Numbered from the stretch's first letter, positions 53,401-61,854 are shown. The stretch: DNA of 64,000 nt from Caldithrix sp964532875 (GCA_964532875.1 CAZHIZ010000002.1:1-64000), one strand, 5' to 3'. Program-made: numbers and translations. The notes: generated by a model not told the origin, from the sequence alone.

Positions 53401-53716
53401 AATCGGAATGCGTCAGTTTTTTACCGAGGTACACAATCTTTTTTCATTTTATAATTTAAAAATTAATGAGTTAGAACCGAAAATAATTAGAGAAGGTTGT
53501 AAAGATATATTGAAATATCTCGAAAATAACGATATATTTAAAACTTATGATGATTTGTTGGAAGCCATTAACACCGTTGGTTTTAAATATTTCCAACTTT
53601 CGAAGTCGGTTCAAACGGTTAAAGATTCAGGTGCCAGTCAAATTGAAAAAATTCGCGAGCAACTGAAAAAGAAGAAAATTTTATCGGACGATGCGTTTGT
53701 TGAACGCCGTTCGTAA
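50408..53716 (+). CDS. Partner-switching kinase/SpoIIE phosphatase with transposase-like HTH
   Basis: 1102 residues in many modules. Residues 1-145 are an RsbW-like GHKL kinase domain (VDEACTNIIRHGY with Glu49 and Asn53; DQGSSYDP; GGLGILMM). A membrane helix (about 160-180), an extracytoplasmic segment and a second helix (about 320-345) lead to HAMP (about 346-400) and a PP2C/SpoIIE phosphatase (about 425-655; EVGGDLFDF, DVSGKGVPG, QNDDITVVAI). Residues 660-785 read like the N-terminal HTH region of IS481/IS3-type transposases: SPHHYYRYKQIIERKGMAGF, then KIYDIIRKHPEFGPRMIAYEL...LRLNTEERR-like. A proline- and charge-rich linker (about 815-915) precedes a helical domain of unknown type. It should phosphorylate and dephosphorylate a STAS protein, probably the neighbour at 53751. 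An integrated kinase and phosphatase is unusual. Confidence 0.88.
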   Translation: MFKNVRKEEITIPAQMSYLIQVREFIERIGKRYKFDDKIINSFKLVVDEACTNIIRHGYRDIKNGEITLKAIVRRLSLTIIIIDQGSSYDPRQANTPDLEKYINIGKKGGLGILMMRKLMDDMQYAVTERGNELRLTKYREGTHEPVLVQKWNSLNLKTKYSIFASLIFTLLVIFVFIPIYMQSEQSIKKTVYSVSAAAGESLAGNIVDDLLNENTALLFEKAYKVRANHPQYIKEVFITDRNNTILAWSRPEVTYPFRRLAFKANRSKVDTVQNSLIRYYAVNDTLNVVDIYTPVIMASGPKLGEVHIWVNEETIRQLVNQRKLRLIIYFLLILILGYIPLFLLIHRILQPFHSLADWVRQVVHGKVDQDEIDIDASDEIGEIAQAFNEMTHKFHEAQITLMEQQKLQKELQVAQEIQQMLLPSDFPKVEGYDIASYYEAAKEVGGDLFDFVEVDDDTIGICVADVSGKGVPGSMIMTMIRTALRLESRGNKNPAEVLSKVNEFVADDMKRGMFVTMFYVVLDSRNREIHFASAGHNPMILYRNSTKQTYYLNPPGFPVGIQLPDMSLFARTIKTESIRLREDDILVLYTDGVTEAMNHKRELYREERFLDSIRRNAHLSVGEFIKTINAELKQFTGGAPQNDDITVVAIREKMMPSDVIIKTQQELQRLIESGVKVKDALEQLKVSPHHYYRYKQIIERKGMAGFKEFLMDMDPIEKKHLSIEVKTKIYDIIRKHPEFGPRMIAYELRKDEYGNIRVDPDRIYEELIKMRLNTEERRRQWVEKGSTRPLKQPGTPLLTLDGQVILNFESSKKEIEKRRGKVTPPGNVPAPPKPEETKRTVRMFTPDEKPEERAQIITRKGKPYEPRPQSAQAEETIEKDKKKEIKKEPRAESAPSPESVPSESRQAPVTESQPGEPKKQTILGLSYSPQELKEKLSRDFNPQINQNFLKLVEDDLRQIRNLLLTVDGSNDYAKAIKKVNILLKIITTHPRLKEDDLIGMRQFFTEVHNLFSFYNLKINELEPKIIREGCKDILKYLENNDIFKTYDDLLEAINTVGFKYFQLSKSVQTVKDSGASQIEKIREQLKKKKILSDDAFVERRS

Positions 53717-53750
53717 GCAAATATGCCTATTTCCTTATTAGGAGGATTCA

Positions 53751-54458
53751 ATGGAGGGTATTCAAGTATCAACGGAAATTGCCGGAAGTCGAAATCATAT
53801 TTCGATTATTAAAGTAGGCGGTTATATTGACACGACCACGGCATCGGAATTGGAGCGTGCACTTGATTCCTTGTTAAAACAGGGCCGCTTTAATATAATC
53901 GTTGATCTGGGAAACGTTGATTACATCAGTAGCGCCGGTTGGGGAATTTTTATCAGTGAAATCAAATCCATTCGTGAAAACGGAGGCGATTTAAAACTTG
54001 TTAGAATGGTGCCGGATGTGTACGAGATTTTCGAATTGCTCGAATTTCATCACATCTTAGATGTCTATGATTCGGTGGACGAAGCAATCAACAAATTCGA
54101 GATGGCCGAATCTGCAGGTGGTGCGGTTAAGCCGAAACGGCCGCCCAAAGCGGAAGAACCGGCCCAGACTCCTGCGGCCCATGCCACCCCCGCTGATTCT
54201 CCGGCCGAAAAGGTGAGCGCGCCTCAAACGCCACCCGCACCCGAAACGGTAAATCCGGCCAGTTTGAGTCTGGAAGACAAAATTAAGATGATCATCAAAG
54301 AAAATCCCAGTTACGGATCTTATCGTATCAAAAAAGAGTTAAATACTCCAAAATACGGACATACGAAAGTAAGTTGGTTTAAAGTGCGTTCGATTTTGGC
54401 CAAATTAAATTTGAATACAAAATCAAGACGTTTTCAATTTGCCATGAGTTCCAATTAA
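53751..54458 (+). CDS. STAS-domain anti-anti-sigma-like protein with transposase-like HTH tail
   Basis: 235 residues, AGGAGG before the ATG. Residues 1-115 are a STAS domain of the SpoIIAA/RsbV type; DYISSAGWGIF (about 56-66) supplies the serine that a partner kinase would phosphorylate. A proline/alanine-rich linker (about 122-172) leads to a C-terminal domain (173-235): KIKMIIKENPSYGSYRIKKEL...LNLNTKSRR. This matches the HTH in the upstream phosphatase at the same positions (II..P.(F/Y)G...I..EL, YG...V, LNT..RR). It appears to be a STAS switch coupled to a possible DNA-binding module, an arrangement I do not recognise from described systems. Confidence 0.88.
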   Translation: MEGIQVSTEIAGSRNHISIIKVGGYIDTTTASELERALDSLLKQGRFNIIVDLGNVDYISSAGWGIFISEIKSIRENGGDLKLVRMVPDVYEIFELLEFHHILDVYDSVDEAINKFEMAESAGGAVKPKRPPKAEEPAQTPAAHATPADSPAEKVSAPQTPPAPETVNPASLSLEDKIKMIIKENPSYGSYRIKKELNTPKYGHTKVSWFKVRSILAKLNLNTKSRRFQFAMSSN

Positions 54459-54473
54459 TTCAGGATTGTTGTA

Positions 54474-54974
54474 ATGCATTCGACATTATCGATTTTTTTA
54501 GTAACCTTCATCTCCGCTTCGGCCGTTTCGAATTTCTTCGGCGTGCCCGGTAATTTGTTAATTGCCCTGGGTAGCTTTTTTTATGCCCTGGGCACGGGGT
54601 TTAAACATTTTTCTCTTCCTTTTGTATTAACACTGATCGGCGTCATGCTGCTTTTTGAAATTCTTGAATTTATTTTAATCTCGGTTTCGGCCAAGCACTA
54701 TGGAACGTCCAGGTGGGGCGTGGCCGGTGCGATTATCGGCGGTGTTTTAGGTGCTTTTTCCGGTGCCTTTTTTACGCCGATTTTGGGAGCGATATTGGGC
54801 TCTTTGCTTGGCGTTTTTGTGGGAGCCTTTATGATTGAAATTTTCCGGACACCGGATCTAAGCCATAGCTTTAAAGCCGGTTATGGCGCTTTTATCGGGC
54901 GCATCGGCGGATTGAGTATTAAAGTGGTTGGTGCCATCACCCTGTCGGTAATGGTGATCAATCACCTAATATAA
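54474..54974 (+). CDS. DUF456 family membrane protein
   Basis: 166 residues with at least four hydrophobic helices and glycine-rich turns (GVPGNLLIALGSFFYALGTG, GAIIGGVLGAFSGAFFTPILGAILGSLLGVFVGAF). This pattern, including the opening proline-glycine-asparagine motif, fits DUF456, inner-membrane proteins of unknown function. AGGA lies about nine bases before the ATG. It follows the STAS gene by 15 bases and ends before a terminator, so it may close the partner-switching operon. Confidence 0.82.
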   Translation: MHSTLSIFLVTFISASAVSNFFGVPGNLLIALGSFFYALGTGFKHFSLPFVLTLIGVMLLFEILEFILISVSAKHYGTSRWGVAGAIIGGVLGAFSGAFFTPILGAILGSLLGVFVGAFMIEIFRTPDLSHSFKAGYGAFIGRIGGLSIKVVGAITLSVMVINHLI

Positions 54975-55005
54975 TCTTGTTAAATATCTAATTTTCTGTT
55001 ATTTT

Positions 55006-55040
55006 ATCCCGAAGTGTCAGACACATTTCGGGATTTTTTT
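55006..55040 (+). terminator. Rho-independent terminator abutting the next start codon
   Basis: ATCCCGAA (55006-55013) pairs with TTCGGGAT (55027-55034), extended inward by GTGT/ACAC with a two-base bulge, followed by seven T residues (55034-55040). The ATG of the DUF4159 gene begins at 55041, directly after the T-run, leaving no ribosome binding site on a terminated or read-through message. Confidence 0.85.
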
Positions 55041-55685
55041 ATGTGGAAATTTATTCTGTTTTTAATCCTGTTCGTGCGCTTTGCCGGCGCTCAACCTCTG
55101 GTGCCCGAACGCATTCACTATTCGGGCGGGGGCGATTGGTACGGCAATAAAACCACCTGGCACAATATTTTGCACCGGGTGAAACAACTTTTAGATTTGA
55201 ATGTGGGACAGCGGGAAGTGGCGCATCGCATCACCGATCCCGAATTCTTCAATTATCCCATCGCCTATATTTCCGGACACGGTAATATTCGTTTTTCCGA
55301 TCAGGAAGTAAAAATTCTCCGGCGCTATTTGACCTCCGGAGGCTTTTTGTATGCGGATGACGATTTCGGCATGGACCCCTCTTTCCGCCGGGAGATGAAA
55401 AAAGTCTTCCCCGAACTAAAATTTGTCGAACTTCCGTTTTCACATCCCATTTACCATATCTATTACCAATTCGACCATGGATTGCCCAAGGTTCACGAAC
55501 ATTACGGCGGGCCGCCCAAAGGGCTGGGGCTTATTTACAACGGGCGTCTGGTTTGTTTTTACAGTTGGAATACCGATATCAGCGATGGTTGCGAAGACGC
55601 GGAAATTCATGGCGATCCGCCGCAAATTCGGGCCCAGGCTTTAAAAATGGCGGTGAACATTTTCCTTTACGCAGTGTTAAATTAA
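55041..55685 (+). CDS. DUF4159 family secreted protein
   Basis: 214 residues from ATG 55041. A GTG at 55014 in frame would lie inside the terminator hairpin and add nine residues before the signal peptide, so it is less likely. A signal peptide (FILFLILFVRFAGAQ) is followed by the DUF4159 pattern: RIHYSGGGDWYGNKTTWHNIL, SGHGNIRFSDQEV, YLTSGGFLYADDDFGMDPSFRREM. The fold is related to class I glutaminase-like domains, but no catalytic cysteine is evident. In many FCB and related genomes it neighbours DUF4175, MoxR-ATPase and DUF58 genes. Here DUF4175 follows five bases after the stop codon, and the others are absent. Function unknown. Confidence 0.85.
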   Translation: MWKFILFLILFVRFAGAQPLVPERIHYSGGGDWYGNKTTWHNILHRVKQLLDLNVGQREVAHRITDPEFFNYPIAYISGHGNIRFSDQEVKILRRYLTSGGFLYADDDFGMDPSFRREMKKVFPELKFVELPFSHPIYHIYYQFDHGLPKVHEHYGGPPKGLGLIYNGRLVCFYSWNTDISDGCEDAEIHGDPPQIRAQALKMAVNIFLYAVLN

Positions 55686-55689
55686 GATT

Positions 55690-58600
55690 ATGATGAATAC
55701 ATTTATTAAACATATTTATTCTTTTGAAAAAAAATATCTTGGCTTGCAAGCATTGGCCTCTGCCATCCGATTTGTTGTTGCCGTTTCGGTTTTGTGGCTT
55801 AGTGTTACCCTGGCCGACAGCATTTTTTATTTTTCCGAAATAACGCGTTGGGGTCTGTGGCTTCTCAACTTGGCAATCATCGCTTTCCTGACCATACGCC
55901 TGCTCGTTATCCCTCTGACAGCCTATTGGCGCCTTGGGCTGAACAGCGATTTAAGCGCTGCGGCTCGGCGTATTAGCCGCATGTTTCCGCAGGTCGGTGA
56001 TGATCTGGTAAACGGCTATCAGTTGTTGCAAAGTTTGCATTCTGGGCCCGAATCGCAGGAATTAAAACAGGCGGCGGTCGGGAAAATTATGGCCAAATAC
56101 CGGCATCTGAATTTTCCCGAGGGTCTCGGGTTGAAAAAAATGTTACCGGAATGGCGTTGGTTGCTCTTTGTCTTTGCCGGTGTGCTGCTTGTTTTTGCCT
56201 TGCGTGCGCCGCAAATATGGCATTCCACCTTGCGTATGATTAATCCGGCCAATCCCTATGTGCAGGCACCTGAGTTTCACTTTAGCGTATCTCCGGGCGA
56301 TACGACTCTGGTCAAAGGCAGCGCACTGCCCGTGCACGTTCAATACGCCGGACCCGCCTTGAAATCTTGTTATTTGCTTTTAAAAATGCCCGATGATAAT
56401 CGAACCCGGCGTACCGATATGATGCTTAAGCGGGGTGAGTACGAGGCAACGCTAAAGAACATCATGCACTCCTTTACCTATCGGGTGGGTGGGGTGCCGG
56501 TGGCTTTCGGTGAACTGGAAAAATATTTGCGCTCGCCGATTTTTACCGTTCGTGTGGTTACTTTGCCCGTAGTACGCATTTTGGATGTAACGGTGACGCC
56601 ACCGGCTTACACACGGTTGCCCGCGCAAAAACTGGAGCGCAACCTTGGGGATGTGGCGGCTTTAAAAGGAAGCCGTGTACACGTGCGTTTAATGGCCAAC
56701 AAATCGTTAAAGCAGGCGCGGATTGTTTTTTCGTATGGCGATACGCTTGCGCTTTCCGTACGAGATAACATTGCCAGCGGACAGTTTGTTTTAAATAAAG
56801 AGGGCAGCTACTATTTTGCTCTGTCGGATACGGCCGGCTACCAAAACAGCAACCCCATTGTGTATCGCCTAAACTTAATGAAAGATTATCCGCCTTTGGT
56901 GGAAATCGTGCAGCCCGGCAATGATGTGGAAATGCCGTTGGATGCCCAATTGCCTTTGACCATTCAGGCACGGGACGACTTCGGTGTTGTTTCCGTGAAA
57001 CTGCGCTACCGTATTGTTAAGCCTCATCCGGGCAGTGATTCCACCTGGCAAACCATTCGGCTCCCCTTAGGAGAGAAAGGCAAGCGTCTGCAAAATGTGC
57101 ATTACGTGTTCGATTTTAACACCCTTCCTTTAGCCTTCGGAGATCAATTGCAATATTTTGCCCTGGCAGCGGACAATAATGTGATTAGCGGGCCGGGCCT
57201 GGGTAAAAGCGCCCTGTATTTCGTACGGTTTCCTTCCATCGAAGAAATATTCAAAGCTACCGACGAAACTCAGGAAAAGAAAGTGCAAGATTTAAAAGGG
57301 CTTACGGAAGCGGCCAGGGATTTAAACAAGACTCTCGAAAAAGTGGATCGGGAATTAAAGCAAACCCGTAAGTTGGATTGGGATCGGAAAAACCGTATTA
57401 ACGAGGCCTTAAATCGTCAGAAAAAACTGCAGAAAAAAGTTGAGCAGGTACGGAAAGAATTGCAGAAAATGGTACAGAAATTAGAGCAAAACAATTTGAT
57501 TAGTGACGAGGTGCTCAAGAAATACCAGCAATTACAAGATCTGTTGCAGGATGTCATTACGCCCGAACTGCAGCAAGCCTTAAAAAACTTGCAAAAGAAA
57601 ATGGAACAGGCGGCAAAACCCCAGGATGTGGAAAAGGCCTTGCGCGACTTCCGCCTGAATCAGGAAGTTTTTGAAAAACAAATCGAACGCACCATGGAGC
57701 TGTTAAAGCAGGTGCAGTTCGAACAAAAAATGGATGCTCTGGTCAAAAAGGCCCAGTCTCTTTTAAAACAGCAAGAGAAAATATCTCGGCAGTTGCAAAA
57801 ATCCGATAAATTGAAGGGCGAAGAGCGCGATAATTTACAACGCATGCAGGAAGAGCAAAAAAATGCCTTAAACCGTCTGCAATTCGATTTACAGCAGTTG
57901 CAGAAAAATCCCATGATGGGGCAATATCCCAAGGTGTCCCGGAAGCTGGATTCGACCCTGCAGCAAATGAATCGGGCGCAATTGCAAAAGCAAATGGAAC
58001 AGGTGCAGCGGCAGATGAATCAGGGCGCATTTCGTCAGGCGGCGGATCAATCGGAAGCGGTGCGCCGCCAATTAGCCCAAATGGCCCAATCGTTACAAAA
58101 TGCCTACCGCCAGATGTTGAGCCGGGGCAAACAAAAAATCGCCCGAAAAATGCAACGGATCATGCAGCGCCTGTTACAGCTTTCTCAGCAGCAGGAAGCG
58201 GCTTACAAAAAAACCAATCGTACCTCGCCGCTCAGCGATAAGTTTAATCAGGTCATTCGCGATCAGGGACGATTGAATTCCGACTTGAATACGTTGCTTT
58301 CGGAATTGGTGCAGCTCTCCAAAGAAACGTTTCTCATTCAGCCGCAAATGAGCCAAACCATGCAAAAGGCTGCTGACAACATGAACCGCGCTTTGCAAAG
58401 CTTAAGCGACCGCATGAAAAGTTCCGGCATGCGTTACCAGAAACAGGCCATGGCGGCCCTGAATCGCGGCGTGGGACAGATGATGCAATCGGCACAGCAA
58501 TTGGCCAATGCACAATCGGGGACGGGTTTTGAACAGTTTATGCAGCAATTACAGCAAATGGCCGGCAAGCAGGGGCAATTGAACAGGCAGACAATGAGCC

Positions 58601-59088
58601 TTTTTAATATGGGGAACAACGGTACCTATTCCTTGCAGCAACAAAAAGAGATGCGCCGCTTGGCCGCCCAGCAGGCCGCCTTAAAACAGGCCCTGCAAAA
58701 ATTGAATGAAAAAATGGGCCGGCGTGAGAACATGCTGGGCCGTCTGGGCAAAGTGGCCAATGAAATGGACAAGGTCGTGCAGGATTTGTTGAAAAATAAT
58801 TTGAATCGGCAAACCATCGAACGGCAGCAAAAAATTCTCTCCCGCATGCTGGACGCGCAAAGATCGATTCGGGAGCGGGAATATTCCAAAAAAAGACAGG
58901 CCGTTCGGGCCAAGCATTATCTGGCAAAGGATCCCGGTGAATTGAAAAATCCCTACGATATGAGCGTTAAGGAATTACAGGATGCGTTGCGTCACGCTTT
59001 ACAACAGGGGTACAATCGCGATTACCAGCGTTTGATCGAAGCCTATTTCAAACGATTAATGCAAGATTACCGCCAAAAAAAGCAATAA
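55690..59088 (+). CDS. DUF4175 family large coiled-coil membrane protein
   Basis: 1132 residues. Three hydrophobic segments in the first 170 residues (about 25-45, 52-75 and 152-170) anchor the protein. The region to about 510 contains Ig-like beta stretches (PEFHFSVSPGDTTLVKGSALPVHVQY, LDVTVTPPAYTRLPAQ). Residues about 525-1130 form a very long glutamine-, lysine- and methionine-rich helix predicted as coiled coil (LQQLQKNPMMGQYPKV, QMNQGAFRQAADQ). This is the arrangement of DUF4175 proteins, whose function is unknown but which pair with DUF4159. Glutamine content is strikingly high. It is likely to span the periplasm or reach along the envelope. Confidence 0.85.
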   Translation: MMNTFIKHIYSFEKKYLGLQALASAIRFVVAVSVLWLSVTLADSIFYFSEITRWGLWLLNLAIIAFLTIRLLVIPLTAYWRLGLNSDLSAAARRISRMFPQVGDDLVNGYQLLQSLHSGPESQELKQAAVGKIMAKYRHLNFPEGLGLKKMLPEWRWLLFVFAGVLLVFALRAPQIWHSTLRMINPANPYVQAPEFHFSVSPGDTTLVKGSALPVHVQYAGPALKSCYLLLKMPDDNRTRRTDMMLKRGEYEATLKNIMHSFTYRVGGVPVAFGELEKYLRSPIFTVRVVTLPVVRILDVTVTPPAYTRLPAQKLERNLGDVAALKGSRVHVRLMANKSLKQARIVFSYGDTLALSVRDNIASGQFVLNKEGSYYFALSDTAGYQNSNPIVYRLNLMKDYPPLVEIVQPGNDVEMPLDAQLPLTIQARDDFGVVSVKLRYRIVKPHPGSDSTWQTIRLPLGEKGKRLQNVHYVFDFNTLPLAFGDQLQYFALAADNNVISGPGLGKSALYFVRFPSIEEIFKATDETQEKKVQDLKGLTEAARDLNKTLEKVDRELKQTRKLDWDRKNRINEALNRQKKLQKKVEQVRKELQKMVQKLEQNNLISDEVLKKYQQLQDLLQDVITPELQQALKNLQKKMEQAAKPQDVEKALRDFRLNQEVFEKQIERTMELLKQVQFEQKMDALVKKAQSLLKQQEKISRQLQKSDKLKGEERDNLQRMQEEQKNALNRLQFDLQQLQKNPMMGQYPKVSRKLDSTLQQMNRAQLQKQMEQVQRQMNQGAFRQAADQSEAVRRQLAQMAQSLQNAYRQMLSRGKQKIARKMQRIMQRLLQLSQQQEAAYKKTNRTSPLSDKFNQVIRDQGRLNSDLNTLLSELVQLSKETFLIQPQMSQTMQKAADNMNRALQSLSDRMKSSGMRYQKQAMAALNRGVGQMMQSAQQLANAQSGTGFEQFMQQLQQMAGKQGQLNRQTMSLFNMGNNGTYSLQQQKEMRRLAAQQAALKQALQKLNEKMGRRENMLGRLGKVANEMDKVVQDLLKNNLNRQTIERQQKILSRMLDAQRSIREREYSKKRQAVRAKHYLAKDPGELKNPYDMSVKELQDALRHALQQGYNRDYQRLIEAYFKRLMQDYRQKKQ

Positions 59089-59152
59089 AAAACGGGCTTG
59101 AGTCGGCTCGTTCGGGCCGATAACATCAATGTATTTAAGAAAAGGAACGCAA

Positions 59153-61828
59153 GTGCAGGGTGTAAACCGCTTGTTGAAATTCACATTGATTTTTCTTTTG
59201 GCTGCCATTGGCGTACGTTCTTTTGCCTTTCCGTCTGAATTTACGCTGAGCGAAAGTTACCGATTTCAGCAAGGCCGGGTTGTGTTGCTAAGAAAGGGCT
59301 ACACGGCCAAACATCCCAAAGTGGGATTGGTCTTAAGCGGTGGCGGCGCTCGCGGCATGGTGCACATCGGCGTTTTAAAAGCTCTGGAGCAGCACCATAT
59401 TCCTGTCGATTTGATTGTGGGTACCAGCATCGGCAGTCTGGTCGGGGGATTGTACGCCGCGGGCTATTCTCCGGATGAAATTTTAAGCATCGCTCAAAAA
59501 ATCGATTGGTCCAGTATCTATCGGGATAAACCGCCCCGGACCGCTCTCTTTTTGGGGCAAAAAGGCGAACAGGATCGTTACCTGTTAAATTTGCGCCTTA
59601 AAAACGGCAATCCTTACATCCCGGTTGCCATTTCGCCCGGTCAGCGTCTGTTTGTAACACTGGCCTCCCTCATTTTGCAGGCACGCTATCAGGCGCGGAA
59701 TGATTTTGATAATCTGCGTGTGCCCTTCCGTGCCGTGGCCACGGATTTGGTCAGCGGGAAATTGGTCGTTCTAAAAAAAGGAAATTTAGCCGAGGCGATC
59801 AATGCCTCCAGTTCAATTCCCCTGCTTTTTGTCCCCGTGGATTACGATTCCATGCTGCTGGTTGACGGAGGCATGCGCTCCAACCTGCCTGTGGAAGTGG
59901 CCCGCAAAGAAGGGTGCGATATCATCATTGCCGTGGATGTGACTTCGCCCTTGCGGAAGAAGGACGCCATCAATGCTCCGTGGGAAATTGTGGATCAGGG
60001 CACGACCATCATGGGCGAGCTGGAGCGCAGTCTGGAACGCAAGAAAGCGGATGTCCTGATCCGTCCCGATTTACACGGAATGCGGAGTGATGATTATGGG
60101 CATCTTGAAACGCTAGTCGATATCGGTTTGCGCGCCACGGAAAAACAATTGGCTAAAATACGTACCCTCATCCGCCAAAAGTCCGCTGTTCCTCAGGCCG
60201 ATTTCAAATTGAAGAAAATCGAATTTAACAATTCCCCACTGGAGCTTACGCTGTTTGAACAACTGCACAAAATGGAATCCCGGGCTACGGTTAACCTTGC
60301 CGCTATCCGGCATTTGCTCGATGCAGCCATGCAAACCGGTCGCTTTCGCGAAATTCAGGCAGTCGGGGAAAAAGATAGCGATAGCCTGAGTGTGTACTTC
60401 CGATTTAAAAAATTCCGGCCGGTAAGGAGAATACGATTTGTGGGGGTTCACAAATATCAACCGCAACGCTTACGCCGTTTGATTTTTACCCGTACGGGAC
60501 AGCCTTTGAATGCAAAAGTTTTGCAAAACGATATCGATCTTTTAACCGAATGGTACCGTGCCGACGGCTATTCCTTAATGCGGGTGGACAGCATCGCCTG
60601 GAAGGCCGACACAGGGGAGTTGTCCTTTTTTATTAACGAGGGGCGTATTGCTTCTTTGCAAATTACCGGTAACAAAAAAGTCAAACGCTATGTAATTGCC
60701 CGTGAGTTCGGCCCTTTAATCGGCAAGGTGTTTAATTGGAAAGACGTGCAACATGCCATGCGCAATGCTTACACCACCCAGTTTTTCGAACGGGTAACGT
60801 TAAATATCCTTGAAAAAAACAAACAATACGTTTTGCAGGTTAAAGTGCATGAGCGTTCTACGGTGGTCATGCGTTTGGGAGGCAAATACGGCACGGAGCG
60901 TCGCGCCCAATTGTATTGGGAATTGGGGGACGAATGCTTGTTCGGCATGGGCATAAAATCCATGTTGGTGGGGCGCTTCGGCATGCGTGACGGCAAGGTG
61001 GGAATCAAAATTCGCGACGATCGCATTTTTACCACCTATTTTACATTCGATTTGCAGGGCTATTACAAATGGCAGATCAATCCCATCACAGATACGGACG
61101 GCGCAACGGGAACCTATCGCGAGCAACGGAAAGGAGTTCGTTTTCAGGTAGGGCAACAGCTTAAACGTTTGGGCCAATTTATCATTGAATTGCGCCACGA
61201 AAATATTCGGGATCGCGGCGAATCCGGAACGTTTCGCTATCCGCAAAACATCGAGTTACGCACCTTTGCGGTTAGGGCCATGGCCGATAAGCGCAATCGG
61301 GCCGATTTTCCCGATAAGGGCATTAACAATTACTGGTCATGGGAAACGGGCAATCGTTTGGTTTTGGGCAGCAAGGAATCGTACACCAAGGCTCTGGTCA
61401 ATCTGGAAGGATATTATTCCTTTCGCAATCAGGCTACCTGGCATTTGCGCCTGTTCTTCGGCATCGGCGATCGCAGCATGCCTTTTTCGGAAAATTTCCG
61501 CTTTGGCGGTTTACACAGCTTTTACGGCTTGCATCAAAACGAGTATTTCGGTCGTCAGGTTTTTATTGCCAGCGCCGAGTATCGCTATCGCATTCCCTTT
61601 CATCCGCCATTCGGCAGCCTGCTCTTCAAAAATTTCTACCTTTCGTTTCGCTACGATTTCGGCGGGGTGTGGCATGTGCCCAATTTGGTTTTTTCATCCC
61701 GTGATTTCTTTTCCGGGCTTGGCGGCTATTTGGGGATCGAAACGCCTTTAGGACCGCTGTTTATTGCCTACGGACATCTAACCCGCGGGAAATCCGTGGG
61801 TTACATTTCATTCGGATTTGAATATTAA
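59153..61828 (+). CDS. Patatin-like phospholipase fused to POTRA and Omp85 barrel
   Basis: About 891 residues from GTG 59153, chosen because AGGA lies six bases upstream and a normal signal peptide (LLKFTLIFLLAAIGVRSFAF) follows; ATG 59129 adds eight residues. The patatin domain (about 50-340) has the oxyanion loop GGGARG, nucleophile Ser92 in GTSIGS and Asp238 in VDGGMRSNLP, so it should be an active lipid acyl hydrolase. Residues about 345-600 hold POTRA-like units (RRIRFVGVHKYQPQRLRRLI, IASLQITGNKKVKRYVI). The rest is a BamA-type barrel (NFRFGGLHSFYGLHQNEYFGRQ), ending in FGFEY. This resembles bacterial patatin type Vd autotransporters, but with more POTRA sequence. It would display a phospholipase on the cell surface or in the periplasm. 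Confidence 0.9.
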   Translation: MQGVNRLLKFTLIFLLAAIGVRSFAFPSEFTLSESYRFQQGRVVLLRKGYTAKHPKVGLVLSGGGARGMVHIGVLKALEQHHIPVDLIVGTSIGSLVGGLYAAGYSPDEILSIAQKIDWSSIYRDKPPRTALFLGQKGEQDRYLLNLRLKNGNPYIPVAISPGQRLFVTLASLILQARYQARNDFDNLRVPFRAVATDLVSGKLVVLKKGNLAEAINASSSIPLLFVPVDYDSMLLVDGGMRSNLPVEVARKEGCDIIIAVDVTSPLRKKDAINAPWEIVDQGTTIMGELERSLERKKADVLIRPDLHGMRSDDYGHLETLVDIGLRATEKQLAKIRTLIRQKSAVPQADFKLKKIEFNNSPLELTLFEQLHKMESRATVNLAAIRHLLDAAMQTGRFREIQAVGEKDSDSLSVYFRFKKFRPVRRIRFVGVHKYQPQRLRRLIFTRTGQPLNAKVLQNDIDLLTEWYRADGYSLMRVDSIAWKADTGELSFFINEGRIASLQITGNKKVKRYVIAREFGPLIGKVFNWKDVQHAMRNAYTTQFFERVTLNILEKNKQYVLQVKVHERSTVVMRLGGKYGTERRAQLYWELGDECLFGMGIKSMLVGRFGMRDGKVGIKIRDDRIFTTYFTFDLQGYYKWQINPITDTDGATGTYREQRKGVRFQVGQQLKRLGQFIIELRHENIRDRGESGTFRYPQNIELRTFAVRAMADKRNRADFPDKGINNYWSWETGNRLVLGSKESYTKALVNLEGYYSFRNQATWHLRLFFGIGDRSMPFSENFRFGGLHSFYGLHQNEYFGRQVFIASAEYRYRIPFHPPFGSLLFKNFYLSFRYDFGGVWHVPNLVFSSRDFFSGLGGYLGIETPLGPLFIAYGHLTRGKSVGYISFGFEY

Positions 61829-61854
61829 TTCCGTTGAAGAATTCTTTTAAAGTC

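Noticed and set aside
61185..61751. 188-residue + strand frame overlapping the Omp85 barrel
   Set aside because: Alternative frame of the intact patatin-Omp85 gene, with low-complexity cysteine/proline/isoleucine composition.
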